A stretch of DNA of 64,000 nt from Bacillota bacterium. GTDB taxonomy: Bacteria > Bacillota > Clostridia > Christensenellales > Aristaeellaceae. A program made the position numbers and the translations under genes. Shown here one piece after another: positions 24,532 through 32,889 of the stretch. The DNA lies in NCBI GenBank assembly GCA_023413135.1, contig JAEZQK010000097.1, positions 1 to 64,000 of the forward strand, read 5' to 3'. The notes under the pieces were generated by a model. It worked only from the letters and a program-made list of their open reading frames with translations, was not told the origin of the DNA and did not search any database. Each line of letters opens with the position of its first letter. The stretch's first letter is position 1.

Positions 24532-25140
24532 ATGTCACCGAGGACAAAAGCGCAGTTTGAAGCCATGCAGGATAAGACCAGGGAAAAGATACTGGATGCC
24601 GGGCTTGTTCTTTTTGCGCGCAAGGGATTGGCCGCAACCGGGGTGACGGAGATCGCCAAGGAGGCGGGGGTAAGCCTGGGGCTTTTGTATCACTATTACG
24701 CCTCCAAGGAGGAACTGTTTGCCTCGCTTGTGGGCATGGCCCTTCAAGGATCCAGGGATGCGCTTAAGGCTTATGGGGAAAGCGGAGAAGACGCGGTGGA
24801 GGCAATCCGGAAAATATCCCGGATCGCCTGCGGAGTTTTGCAGCGGGAGAACAAGACGGCGTATTATTTTCTGCTGCTTACACAGGCCGGGCTTCAAGGG
24901 ATTTCCCCTGAGGAACAGGGGAAGAACCTGCTTTCCAATGAGGAAGCGGGAGCGCCGTTTTCCATATTGGAAAGCGTTGTCCGCGCCGGGCAGGTGCAAG
25001 GCACGGTGAAGGCAGGTGACCCCCGGCAGCTGGCCCAGCTATATTGGGCGGCCTTCCAGGGCTTGTGCCTGTACAAAATCACCATGCGAAGCTTCATGCC
25101 CCCGGCACCGGAACAATTGGACGGTATTTTATTGCTGTGA
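24532..25140 (+). CDS. TetR/AcrR-family transcriptional regulator
   Basis: A 202-residue regulator. Its N-terminal helix-turn-helix (about residues 14-60) reads REKILDAGLVLFARKG...TEIAKEAGVSLGLLYHYYASKEEL, textbook TetR. The C-terminal helical domain would bind a ligand. AAGGAG and ATG 24532 set the start. It shares a transcript with the condensation-fold gene 19 bases downstream and probably represses both from the palindrome over its promoter. Confidence 0.9.
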   Translation: MSPRTKAQFEAMQDKTREKILDAGLVLFARKGLAATGVTEIAKEAGVSLGLLYHYYASKEELFASLVGMALQGSRDALKAYGESGEDAVEAIRKISRIACGVLQRENKTAYYFLLLTQAGLQGISPEEQGKNLLSNEEAGAPFSILESVVRAGQVQGTVKAGDPRQLAQLYWAAFQGLCLYKITMRSFMPPAPEQLDGILLL

Positions 25141-25159
25141 AGGGAAGGAATGTGTACAA

Positions 25160-26410
25160 ATGAAACCGGAATATTTGGAAACTACCGGTCAGGATTGGGC
25201 CAATTACATTGCTCATGAGCTTGACGCCAACGGCATGATCTATCTGGCTGCCGTGCTGGATGGACAGCCGGACGCGAATGTTCTTCGTCAGGCGGTGATG
25301 GACAGCATTGATCTGCAGCCTGTGCTGGGCTGCCGGTTTGACGATGGACAGGACCCGCCTGTATGGGCGCCCATAGGGGAAGGTGCCACCTGGTTTTCTG
25401 TAGATCAGGCTGATCATTGGCAGGAGGGGTTTGATACCTTCCTTCGGATTGGGCCAGGCCAGGAGCAGCTTGCGGTGCGGCTGATCACATGCCCCCGCCA
25501 GCCGGTGCTGTGTTTGAGGCTTAACCATGCGGTTGCGGACGGAGCCGGCGCAAAGGGATATTTGGCGCTTTTAAGCCGGCTGTACAATGCGCGCCTTGCG
25601 GGTGAGAAGCTGCCGGAGAGCATCCCGCAGGACAGAGGCGAGGGGCAGGTGTTTGCAGCGTGCGGGATCAAGGATTTCCGCATGGCGTTGCGTAAGGATA
25701 ACCAGGCTCCCGGACCGTTTGTCACTTTTCCCTATCGGCACATGGATGGGGGGCATGTACAGTATGCCTTTATTACCTTCCCCTTGGCTGAGATAAAGGC
25801 CGTTCCCGGCTGCACGGTGAACGATCTGCTGCTGGCGGCCTGCGCCAGGGCGCTGACCCATGAGGCTTCCGGGGAGTGGCCGGCTTGCCTTAACATGACG
25901 GTGGACCTGAGGCGATATCTGGCAGAAGAAAACATGCCGGTGGCCTGCAATCTATCGGGGATGGAAAAGGTATGTTTCACCGTTTCGCCGGGGGAACCCT
26001 TTGCGGAAACGGCAGGAAAAGCATCGAGGGAGACGGCATCGGTCAAGGCTGATCATCCGGGGCTAAGCAGCGCAGCATCCATGACCTATCTGCGTTTGAT
26101 GCCGTATGGAAGAGCACGTGCGTTCCTGCTGGATGCAAGCCGGAAAGCAAAGGCCGCGGGGGTGGCGGCACCTATCGTGTCCAACCTGGGATGGCTGTAT
26201 AGGGGCGAAATGAGGTTTGGAGATATTTTGGTGGCGGATATGATCCCCCTGGTTCTTGCCATGCACGCCCCTGCCGTCATGCTGGGCGCTGGAAGCTATG
26301 GAGACAGGATAACGCTGTCCGCCGGGTTTTATGAGGGGGAACGGGAAGCGGAGGACGTGGAACAGTTTTTGCAAAATGTCAAAGACGAGATGACGGGGGT
26401 TGAACGTTAA
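25160..26410 (+). CDS. Condensation-domain-like acyltransferase
   Basis: A 416-residue protein with the chloramphenicol-acetyltransferase/condensation fold. The catalytic motif appears as LNHAVADGAG (about residues 119-128; HxxxDG), and NDLLLAACARAL plus NMTVDLRRYL are typical of the second half. Relatives include stand-alone NRPS-type condensation proteins and alcohol or lipid O-acyltransferases. No carrier protein or synthetase gene is adjacent, so an O-acyltransferase acting on a small or membrane substrate is as likely as a peptide role. Cotranscribed with TetR. Confidence 0.7.
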   Translation: MKPEYLETTGQDWANYIAHELDANGMIYLAAVLDGQPDANVLRQAVMDSIDLQPVLGCRFDDGQDPPVWAPIGEGATWFSVDQADHWQEGFDTFLRIGPGQEQLAVRLITCPRQPVLCLRLNHAVADGAGAKGYLALLSRLYNARLAGEKLPESIPQDRGEGQVFAACGIKDFRMALRKDNQAPGPFVTFPYRHMDGGHVQYAFITFPLAEIKAVPGCTVNDLLLAACARALTHEASGEWPACLNMTVDLRRYLAEENMPVACNLSGMEKVCFTVSPGEPFAETAGKASRETASVKADHPGLSSAASMTYLRLMPYGRARAFLLDASRKAKAAGVAAPIVSNLGWLYRGEMRFGDILVADMIPLVLAMHAPAVMLGAGSYGDRITLSAGFYEGEREAEDVEQFLQNVKDEMTGVER

Positions 26411-26452
26411 CAGACCCTGGGCTGCTGCAATTGCTGAAGCAAAATAGCAACG

Positions 26453-26485
26453 GCCGGCCTGCTGAGGGGGCAGACCGGCTTTTTT
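26453..26485 (+). terminator. Intrinsic terminator after the acyltransferase gene
   Basis: Arms GCCGGCCTGC (26453-26462) and GCAGACCGGC (26470-26479), one mismatch, followed by six T (26480-26485). Confidence 0.85.
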
Positions 26486-26519
26486 AGGTTGTCAATGAAC
26501 CTGTGCAGACGGGTATTCC

Positions 26520-27716
26520 TTATTTAAACGCCATCATGGAGAGGTTGGTGAGCGTCACGGCGTCCAGATACTCCACCGAAACGCCTACGGTGGTATCATC
26601 CTTTACCAGCCTTTCTTCTATCACAAAACACCATGCAGGCTTATAGGTGCGTTTTTCCTCGCTGAAGTAGATAGGCTTGATTTCCGTCAAAACGCTGTAG
26701 GAGGCATATTCCGTATATTCGCGCTCCTTTACGGTATCGGTTTTTATGACATCCTTGGGATTGGCACGGCTCCCAAAGTAGGTTGCAATGTATTCCCGAA
26801 AGGCATCCTGCCAGGAGACGGCGGAAGCGGCCAGAGGCGAGGCCGATATTTCCACCGGCAGATTCTGCAGCATGACTTCTACAACGGCACCGCCATCCTT
26901 TACAACCAGCTCGGCTGTACTAAGGTCACCTACGATTGCATCAGGCTCTCTCCTGGTCCCATCGGGCCAAAGGAAATCAGGTGATACCGGCAGGCCCCTA
27001 AGCATGAATCCCACCTTGACTACCGTATAATCAAAGTCCGTCCGGTTATATTTTTTTGTTTGTCTTGCATATTCCCGTTTCTTTTCCTCCTGAAGCTCTT
27101 TCCAGTCGCTGCGCTTGAGGTACAGGCCATATTCAGCCGGGTCATACAGCCGTTTGACGAGCATGCCTTCTTCATAAGGCATAAAGCCCAGTTCTGTCAG
27201 CAGGGTGGCGGCATGGTGCGCGGCAAGAGCCATCTGGGTAACCTTCTCGTGGGATGCGTTCAGTGTTTTTGAAGCCAGTACATCCACGCCAAGCCCTACT
27301 GTAAGGCTTTGCAGGTCTTCCGCCCGATAAAGAGCCGAGCGCCGGCTCCAACCCCCATCGGAAACCGACAGCTTTCCACGGCTTAAGTCGGTGCCCATTG
27401 CCGATAGCGCGGCCGACAGCGCCTTTTTATCAAACTTTTTATATTCTACCGTAATGGTACTCAATTGCTCCGGCGTAAAGGCCGCGGGGACCGGGCAATC
27501 GATATAAAGCACGCGGGGATCCACCTTGGGCCTAAAGGTTTGCACCGTGCCTTTGAGACGCCCGTCCGCCTCCGAGATATAGGACAGGTCCACATCCTTG
27601 GCGTAGTATACGAGCCATTTGCCCAGTTTACCTGTTTCAGCCAGGGCGGGGATGATGCCAAGCAGCAGCGCCAGCAGGATGGCGATTGCGAAGAAGCCTT
27701 TCCATTTGTTCCTCAT
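26520..27716 (-). CDS. Secreted protein of unknown function, sigma/anti-sigma operon
   Basis: A 398-residue exported protein I do not recognise with certainty; it resembles the loosely defined DUF6034-type secreted proteins of Firmicutes. Residues 1-26 are a signal peptide (KGFFAIAILLALLLGIIPALA, cleavage after ALA). The remainder is soluble and has no visible catalytic motif. It is the third gene of a minus-strand run sigma - anti-sigma - this protein, 21 bases after the anti-sigma gene, so it is probably the output or sensor of that regulon. Confidence 0.6.
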   Translation of the reverse strand: MRNKWKGFFAIAILLALLLGIIPALAETGKLGKWLVYYAKDVDLSYISEADGRLKGTVQTFRPKVDPRVLYIDCPVPAAFTPEQLSTITVEYKKFDKKALSAALSAMGTDLSRGKLSVSDGGWSRRSALYRAEDLQSLTVGLGVDVLASKTLNASHEKVTQMALAAHHAATLLTELGFMPYEEGMLVKRLYDPAEYGLYLKRSDWKELQEEKKREYARQTKKYNRTDFDYTVVKVGFMLRGLPVSPDFLWPDGTRREPDAIVGDLSTAELVVKDGGAVVEVMLQNLPVEISASPLAASAVSWQDAFREYIATYFGSRANPKDVIKTDTVKEREYTEYASYSVLTEIKPIYFSEEKRTYKPAWCFVIEERLVKDDTTVGVSVEYLDAVTLTNLSMMAFK

Positions 27717-27737
27717 CGTACAATTTCCTCCATTGCT

Positions 27738-28526
27738 TTAATAACTGTCATATTGCTTCCTCCATTCTTCCACCGTGAAGGCTTCTATGGTTACGGTCAA
27801 GGTGCTTTGCTCCCTGGCATCGCTCTCGTATACCCAACTGGATACAGGAACTTCCACCTTCATGTTCCCGTTTTCGTCCAGCAGCTTTTCATAGCGCTCC
27901 GGGGTGATATGGAAAAGATCCACTTCCAACAGGAAGGTTTCACCCAGTTCCTCCGGTACCCAGTCCAACATGCCGGCCAGGCTTTTGCCGGCAATATTCA
28001 TGCGGGACACATCAATGACCAGCGCCTGCTTCCCTTCCGGCAGCCATTTATCCATGGTGGTATGTTCGCCGTCCCACCAAACCTCATCCATATGGATGCC
28101 GTCCGCCCCGATGTCGTCCTGGCCGATGAGCCGGTACTTTAAAGGCTCCGCAGGGGAAACGTGCAGTACCAGGGAGAGCTTCATATCATTCCAAAGATAA
28201 TCCCTGGCCTGCAAGATCAGCTGCTTCCCGTCAAAGCTTTGGCTTAAGGGCTTGCGCACGTTATTTTCCACCGTGGCTTTGTCAATGGGCACGGAAGTCC
28301 TTTCCGTCAGAAAGTAAAGCACTCCAAGGCTTTTGGCTGCCAACGCGCCGCCTGCCAGAAGCACCAGGCATGCGACAGCGATGGGTATCCAGCGCATGGT
28401 TTTTTTTGCGGCCTGTGCGGATTTCATTTCCTGCATCGCATGTGCGACCTGGCTGGAAAAGCCTGCCGGAGTTTGTTCAAATGCGTTGTCCAGGTTGATC
28501 CCCAAGGGGGTATCGTGTGTTTTCAT
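27738..28526 (-). CDS. Probable anti-sigma factor (membrane protein)
   Basis: A 262-residue protein with a short cytoplasmic N-terminus (about 1-42), a single transmembrane helix (WIPIAVACLVLLAGGALAA, about 46-64) and an extracytoplasmic domain resembling DUF4179-type proteins. Its ATG overlaps the sigma gene stop by four bases, the standard sigma/anti-sigma coupling. It would hold the sigma factor at the membrane until an envelope signal is sensed. No zinc HxxxCxxC motif is seen. Confidence 0.7.
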   Translation of the reverse strand: MKTHDTPLGINLDNAFEQTPAGFSSQVAHAMQEMKSAQAAKKTMRWIPIAVACLVLLAGGALAAKSLGVLYFLTERTSVPIDKATVENNVRKPLSQSFDGKQLILQARDYLWNDMKLSLVLHVSPAEPLKYRLIGQDDIGADGIHMDEVWWDGEHTTMDKWLPEGKQALVIDVSRMNIAGKSLAGMLDWVPEELGETFLLEVDLFHITPERYEKLLDENGNMKVEVPVSSWVYESDAREQSTLTVTIEAFTVEEWRKQYDSY

Positions 28527-28993
28527 GTCTGCGCCTCCGTTTCGTCAAGCTCTTTGCGCAACAGCTCCCTGGCTTTGAACAGGCGCCATTTTACCGTGCC
28601 AACAGGGATTTGAAGCATCCGGGCCGCCTCCGCAACGGTAAAGCCTTCCAGGCAGTTGAGGACCAAAGGCAGGCGCAGCTTTTCGGGCAAGGCAAACATG
28701 GCGTCGCGAAGGGCCGTATCGGGGACCTCTCTCCGAATGGTTTGAGGGATTTCCGCTACCGGGATCATCCGGTGCTTCCGGCGCTGTATGTTGCGGCATT
28801 CATTGATGACGATGCGCATGAGCCATGCTCGAAAGCAGGTGCGTTCCGCCCGGGAGCGCTTTTCCCATGCCTTTTTGAGTGCCTCTTGCACGGCGTCGGC
28901 GCAGTCGGCCCAATCGCTGAGCATACTGCGGGATACCCGGTACAGCGTGCGCTCCATGGCCGTAACTTCGCTTACAAAGGTTTCCTCGTCCAC
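28523..28993 (-). CDS. ECF-type sigma-70 family factor
   Basis: A 156-residue factor if begun at GTG 28993. Region 2 contains DCADAVQEALKKAWEKR and FRAWLMRIVINECRN; region 4 has GFTVAEAARMLQIPVGTVKW, the DNA-binding helix-turn-helix. The open frame goes to ATG 29077, but the first residues there are encoded by the end of a 138-bp inverted-repeat element and have no ribosome site, while alignment with the paralogue at 33837 begins at VDEETF. Forms an operon with the anti-sigma gene. Confidence 0.82.
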   Translation of the reverse strand: MDEETFVSEVTAMERTLYRVSRSMLSDWADCADAVQEALKKAWEKRSRAERTCFRAWLMRIVINECRNIQRRKHRMIPVAEIPQTIRREVPDTALRDAMFALPEKLRLPLVLNCLEGFTVAEAARMLQIPVGTVKWRLFKARELLRKELDETEAQT

Positions 28994-29379
28994 CAGGGGG
29001 AACCACTCCTCTTTTGTGATGCTTGACTTGTTCAAACGCGTTTGGCAGGTTTTTATGCTTATACTGCTTCCAAACATTATTGCGTCGTTGCCACGGATCT
29101 TTTCGCGCTACTTAAGCGTCGTCTGCCGCTCAGCGTAGCGCTGCTACGCTTCGCTTAGTCTCCTTGTATTGCGCAAAAATCTCTCGCGGCTTTGGACGCA
29201 ATAATGTTTTCCATTAGTATTACACTATAATGACGCGGGAAAAGGAAAAACGGTTGGAAAAGATGGAAATTTTTTTGGGGAATGGACAATACCGTACAAG
29301 ATGTAAATTGTTCCTTTGAATGCAAAAGGTTGGAAGAGAAAATCGTTGTATGGTCAGGAAAAGGATGGGAGGAGAAATT
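28994..29379. other. Intergenic gap holding an inverted-repeat element
   Basis: Contains the 138-bp element at 29072-29209 and, to its right, AT-rich sequence with a plus-strand TATAAT (29226-29231) lacking a good -35. No gene supported. Confidence 0.5.
29072..29209. repeat. 138-bp element with 15-bp terminal inverted repeats
   Basis: Perfect arms AAACATTATTGCGTC (29072-29086) and GACGCAATAATGTTT (29195-29209). The interior carries GCGTAGCGCTGCTACGC, a second palindrome. No open frame, so it would be a MITE-like or palindromic repeat. No second copy was noticed in the window. Confidence 0.65.
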
Positions 29380-30552
29380 ATGAAAAAATTCTGTGTCCTG
29401 ATGGTGTGCCTTGCGCTTTTGCTGTCATTCCCGGCCCTGGGTCTGGCCAACAGCAACGGGGCTGTGGTCAACAACCCCAATCCTCAGGACCGGCTGCATC
29501 TGAGGGCAGAACCCAATACTGCGTCGCAATCCTTGGGCAAGTATTACAACGGCACGCCGGTGACGATTATCGAATACAGAACAGACGGATGGGTGAAGGT
29601 GAATGTGGGCTACCCGACAGGTCCGGACTACCAGGCTTACGAAGGATATATGATGGAAAAATACCTGACTTCCGACTTTGACGGGGCGGCGGACAGGGTA
29701 AAGTCAGCCATGCCGGAATACTCGTCCGCCTCTTCATCATGGAAGATGTACAGCTCGCCTGATAAAAACGCCTCCTATAACACCTATGGCGCCGGGGAAG
29801 CGATTCGCCTGATGGGCTTTACGGACAGATGGTGGCACATCCTCATCATGCGGGGTGGCGATGAATACCGCTCGGGGTTTGTTCCCGCCAACAGCTTCAA
29901 AGCACCTGAAACCGCCGTGGTGAACAACCCCAATGCCAAGGACCGGCTGCATCTTCGTACAGGCACTGATTCAGCCGCCCAATCCCTGGGCAAGTATTAT
30001 AATGGCGTCAAGGCTCAGGTGTTGAGCTATCATGCGGGCGGGGATTGGGTGAAGGTGCGCATCGGTGGTGCGGAAGGATTTATGATGACCAAATATCTGG
30101 CCTTTGGCAATGACGCCCAAAGGGTGAAAAGCGCCATCCCCACGGTGCGCCTGACCACCGACAAGGTAAATCTTAGGGAGACGGCCAGCTTAAATGGCAA
30201 GGCTCTGGGCCAGTACGCATTGGGCACCTCCGCGAAGGTGTGGGGCGTGGGGGAGACTTGGCTGCATGTGGAAGTGAACGGCAAATCGGGATATATGCTG
30301 GCCTCCATGCTGTCGGCGCTGCCGGGGGAAGGCCCTGGAAATACCTCCCCGCCGGTATCCGGCAAGGCGGCAAAGCTGAAGGCCGACGCCAATTTCCGGG
30401 ATAGCGCGGGCTATACGGGCAAGGTTCTGGCCTTCTTGGGAAAGGGTACCAAGGTGACCATTCAGAGCCAGAGCGGGGATTGGTACTATGTTCGCATCGG
30501 CACAACCGACGCCTACGGCTGGATACTGAAAAGCCTGGTTAGCGTTGAGTAG
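29380..30552 (+). CDS. Secreted protein with repeated SH3b domains
   Basis: A 390-residue exported protein. After a signal peptide (about 1-23, LSFPALGLA cleavage) come four bacterial SH3 repeats: two near-identical units starting VVNNPNPQDRLHLRAEPNT and VVNNPNAKDRLHLRTGTDS (about residues 28 and 184), and two shorter ones near 275 and 345, plus a spacer domain. SH3b domains bind peptidoglycan, so a cell-wall location is likely; no catalytic domain is fused. GGGAGG precedes ATG 29380. It is divergent from the ECF sigma operon and could be a target of it. Confidence 0.85.
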   Translation: MKKFCVLMVCLALLLSFPALGLANSNGAVVNNPNPQDRLHLRAEPNTASQSLGKYYNGTPVTIIEYRTDGWVKVNVGYPTGPDYQAYEGYMMEKYLTSDFDGAADRVKSAMPEYSSASSSWKMYSSPDKNASYNTYGAGEAIRLMGFTDRWWHILIMRGGDEYRSGFVPANSFKAPETAVVNNPNAKDRLHLRTGTDSAAQSLGKYYNGVKAQVLSYHAGGDWVKVRIGGAEGFMMTKYLAFGNDAQRVKSAIPTVRLTTDKVNLRETASLNGKALGQYALGTSAKVWGVGETWLHVEVNGKSGYMLASMLSALPGEGPGNTSPPVSGKAAKLKADANFRDSAGYTGKVLAFLGKGTKVTIQSQSGDWYYVRIGTTDAYGWILKSLVSVE

Positions 30553-30581
30553 TATGTTACTATTTCGCAATTATACGAAGG

Positions 30582-30627
30582 TGCGGGGAAGGGGATTTTT
30601 AGTAATTCCCTTCCCTGCAGATTTTTT
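30582..30627 (+). terminator. Intrinsic terminator after the SH3b gene
   Basis: Arms GCGGGGAAGGGGA (30583-30595) and TCCCTTCCCTGC (30607-30618) pair with one wobble, followed by ATTTTTT (30621-30627). Confidence 0.8.
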
Positions 30628-30633
30628 GCCTTC

Positions 30634-31722
30634 TTATTGTTCTTGCTTCAGCAGCGCTTCGATATGTTCGATGGCTTCCACATCCTTGGCCATGCTCCGG
30701 CGGCCTTCATCGGCCAGGATCTTGCGGATGGCGGGATCTGTGAACTTTTCATACCCTTTCGGGTCCATGGTCACATATTTCCACAGGAAGCCGCCATAGG
30801 CGGAGCATTCCTTCCAGGCCGCGATGGCTGGAGTCAGGTGCTCCGTCCACTCCGGATAATGATCCGCCAGGTACTGATAGTAGTGCAGCGCCACGCCCCG
30901 CTCGTGGATTTGGCAAAGTGCGTCGCAGTAGATGAAAAAGCGGCCCTGGGCGGTTTCGTTCCAAACATCATTGCTGTCCATGTCCCATTTTTCGGGCAGC
31001 ACGATTCCCTTTAAGTGGGTAAAGTCGTCATGCTCCAGCTGGTCAATCATCTGCTCCCAGGCGGCAAAGCCTACCCTCGCGCCCCGGACCTCGTATTGTC
31101 GGGCATGGCTTGTGATGGCGCGGAAGGCTGCCAAAGCACTGTCACGCTGGCTTGGCTGTGTATCGGCACGGCTCAAAATCAGATAGCCCGTCAGGCCGGA
31201 CAGCCAGTTTTCCTTTTTGAACGGCTGCTCCGGAGAAAAGCCCTCGCTGTCCTGGAAATAGTTCCAGCCGATGAGCACATCGCCGCCCTTTTCAAAGCCG
31301 TACACCACGCAGCATTCCGGCGGGCCGATGATGCCCATGGCAATGACGGGGATGCCGGAAGCAATGGAGGCCACGATTTCTTCCTTTGCCTTATCAAGCG
31401 GAGCGTAAGGGCCGGGCAGGTCTACCGTTTCACGTAAGAGGCGGACTTGCGCCGTCAGGCCGATGGCGGTAAGCACCCGCTGATGCGGCGCAAAGGGAGG
31501 TTCTTCGCAAGCCAAAATGTCGCAGTTGCCGCCAAACCATTCATTGGGCCGCCAGGTGAGCCGGTTGCCGGCGCCGGACAGGGCCAGCAGCTCGGCATAG
31601 TATCTGGGCGTCCCCATGCCGTGCAGCGTGGCATACAGCGAGCCGATGAAAGGCGTCAGGTAGGATTCCTTGCCGATGAACTGGGCGATGCGGGGTACGT
31701 TTTCGATGATGTGGCTATCCAT
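30634..31722 (-). CDS. Unrecognised protein, possibly BtrH_N/cysteine-peptidase-like fold (paralogue 1)
   Basis: A 362-residue cytoplasmic protein. The N-terminal half contains FGGNCDILACEEPP and, after about 70 residues, GIPVIAMGIIGPPECCVVYG followed by EKGGDVLIGWNYFQ, a layout reminiscent of BtrH N-terminal-type or C39-like proteins, which have a cysteine near the start and a His/Gly-rich strand later. The C-terminal half is helical. It is paralogous to the adjacent gene upstream and 21 bases from it. No function is assigned with confidence. Confidence 0.5.
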   Translation of the reverse strand: MDSHIIENVPRIAQFIGKESYLTPFIGSLYATLHGMGTPRYYAELLALSGAGNRLTWRPNEWFGGNCDILACEEPPFAPHQRVLTAIGLTAQVRLLRETVDLPGPYAPLDKAKEEIVASIASGIPVIAMGIIGPPECCVVYGFEKGGDVLIGWNYFQDSEGFSPEQPFKKENWLSGLTGYLILSRADTQPSQRDSALAAFRAITSHARQYEVRGARVGFAAWEQMIDQLEHDDFTHLKGIVLPEKWDMDSNDVWNETAQGRFFIYCDALCQIHERGVALHYYQYLADHYPEWTEHLTPAIAAWKECSAYGGFLWKYVTMDPKGYEKFTDPAIRKILADEGRRSMAKDVEAIEHIEALLKQEQ

Positions 31723-31743
31723 TTCGATACCTCCAAAATTGAT

Positions 31744-32814
31744 TTATACTATCTGGCCGATGGCCTCGGCGGCCTGGTGATCCAGATCCCGGCAGGTTTT
31801 CAATATGGAGATGATCTCTTTGCGTACTTCGGGGTCATTGAGCTTTGCCTGGGCATCTTCGCCCTCGCACAGGCTGTTTAAGCGCCACATCAGGTCATGC
31901 GTCCGGCGGCAGGCTTCCGTGGCGGGGGAAAGGGCTTCGGTTTTTAATGCCTGCCCCACTTCCTCCAGGAATTCCGCCACGAAAGAGCGCCGCTCGGCCA
32001 GATCCCAGATATCCGGGTCAATATAAGGACGTCCGGTAAAAGGCGACGGCCAGGAGGGCGCTTTCTGCAGATTGCCTATCCATTCATCATAGAAGTTGCA
32101 TATTTGGCCATGGGGATGACCGAGAGACTCACGCAGAAACTGCTTCCCCCGGGAAAGTGCCCGGCGGAAGATGGCTTCCTTATCGTTGACTTCCTCCAGC
32201 GCACCAGTGATGAGCGCTACGGCATCCGTGCCCCGTGCCCAATCCTTTATATACTGGCAATCCTCCGGCGAAAAGGATTTGTTGGACATGTCCGCACCGG
32301 GAACGAACATCCAGCCCACCAGCGTATCGCCGCATTCCTCAAAGCCCGTGGCCAGCACCACCCAATCGCTGGCCGTGCGCCCCAGCAGCAATACGGGATA
32401 GCCCTGAACGAGCGTGTTCAAAACCAGCTCCTTCAGGTGCTTTTCATCCCGCCACACATTTTCGGTGCCCTGGACCTTGTTTGCGGCATACACCTTTACG
32501 GGAATACCCTCCATGGCAAAGCAGTCAAGAAGCGGCTGTGCGCCTTCTTCAGCGCTGAAGCGGAAATATTCCGCCGTGTCGAACAGAAAGCGGAACCCCT
32601 CCCCCGAAAGGCCAAGGTGCAGGTAGTAATCCTCATCGGACCGCCAGGTACGGTTATGGGCCGAAAGCTCATGGGTACGGTGATTGCCGCCCATGAACAC
32701 CTTCAATGATATCATGGCTGAGGGAAAAGCCATGCTGTGGGGCACCAGGTGCGGGCCATCCCGCTTTACGCGGCCCGAAAAGGGAATACGCACGGAATTT
32801 GGCAGTTCCGCCAT
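31744..32814 (-). CDS. Unrecognised protein, possibly BtrH_N-like fold (paralogue 2)
   Basis: A 356-residue relative of the preceding gene: the same order of motifs appears as GYPVLLLGRTASDWVVLATG, then GDTLVGWMFVPGADMSNKSF, then a helical C-terminal half with a stretch of basic and aromatic residues. AAGGAGG before ATG 32814 fixes the start. It is divergently transcribed from an AraC-type regulator 75 bases away, which probably controls both paralogues. Confidence 0.5.
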   Translation of the reverse strand: MAELPNSVRIPFSGRVKRDGPHLVPHSMAFPSAMISLKVFMGGNHRTHELSAHNRTWRSDEDYYLHLGLSGEGFRFLFDTAEYFRFSAEEGAQPLLDCFAMEGIPVKVYAANKVQGTENVWRDEKHLKELVLNTLVQGYPVLLLGRTASDWVVLATGFEECGDTLVGWMFVPGADMSNKSFSPEDCQYIKDWARGTDAVALITGALEEVNDKEAIFRRALSRGKQFLRESLGHPHGQICNFYDEWIGNLQKAPSWPSPFTGRPYIDPDIWDLAERRSFVAEFLEEVGQALKTEALSPATEACRRTHDLMWRLNSLCEGEDAQAKLNDPEVRKEIISILKTCRDLDHQAAEAIGQIV

Positions 32815-32832
32815 TGAACAACGCCTCCTTGG

Positions 32833-32841
32833 TGTTATAAT
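32833..32841 (+). promoter_or_regulatory. Extended -10 promoter of the AraC gene
   Basis: TGTTATAAT, a perfect -10 hexamer with the TG extension, lies in the 75-base divergent gap. No good -35 is needed for this class. A frame MNRNCGEEYG.. (23 codons, ATG 32874 after AAAGGA) overlaps the start of the AraC gene and might act as a leader. Confidence 0.5.
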
Positions 32842-32889
32842 GGAAACAGTATACAGCACGAAACAAAGGAAAAATGAACCGGAATTGCG

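Noticed and set aside
28994..29077. ATG 29077 as start of the minus-strand sigma factor
   Set aside because: Those first codons are encoded by the inverted-repeat element, lack a ribosome site and do not align with the paralogous sigma factor.
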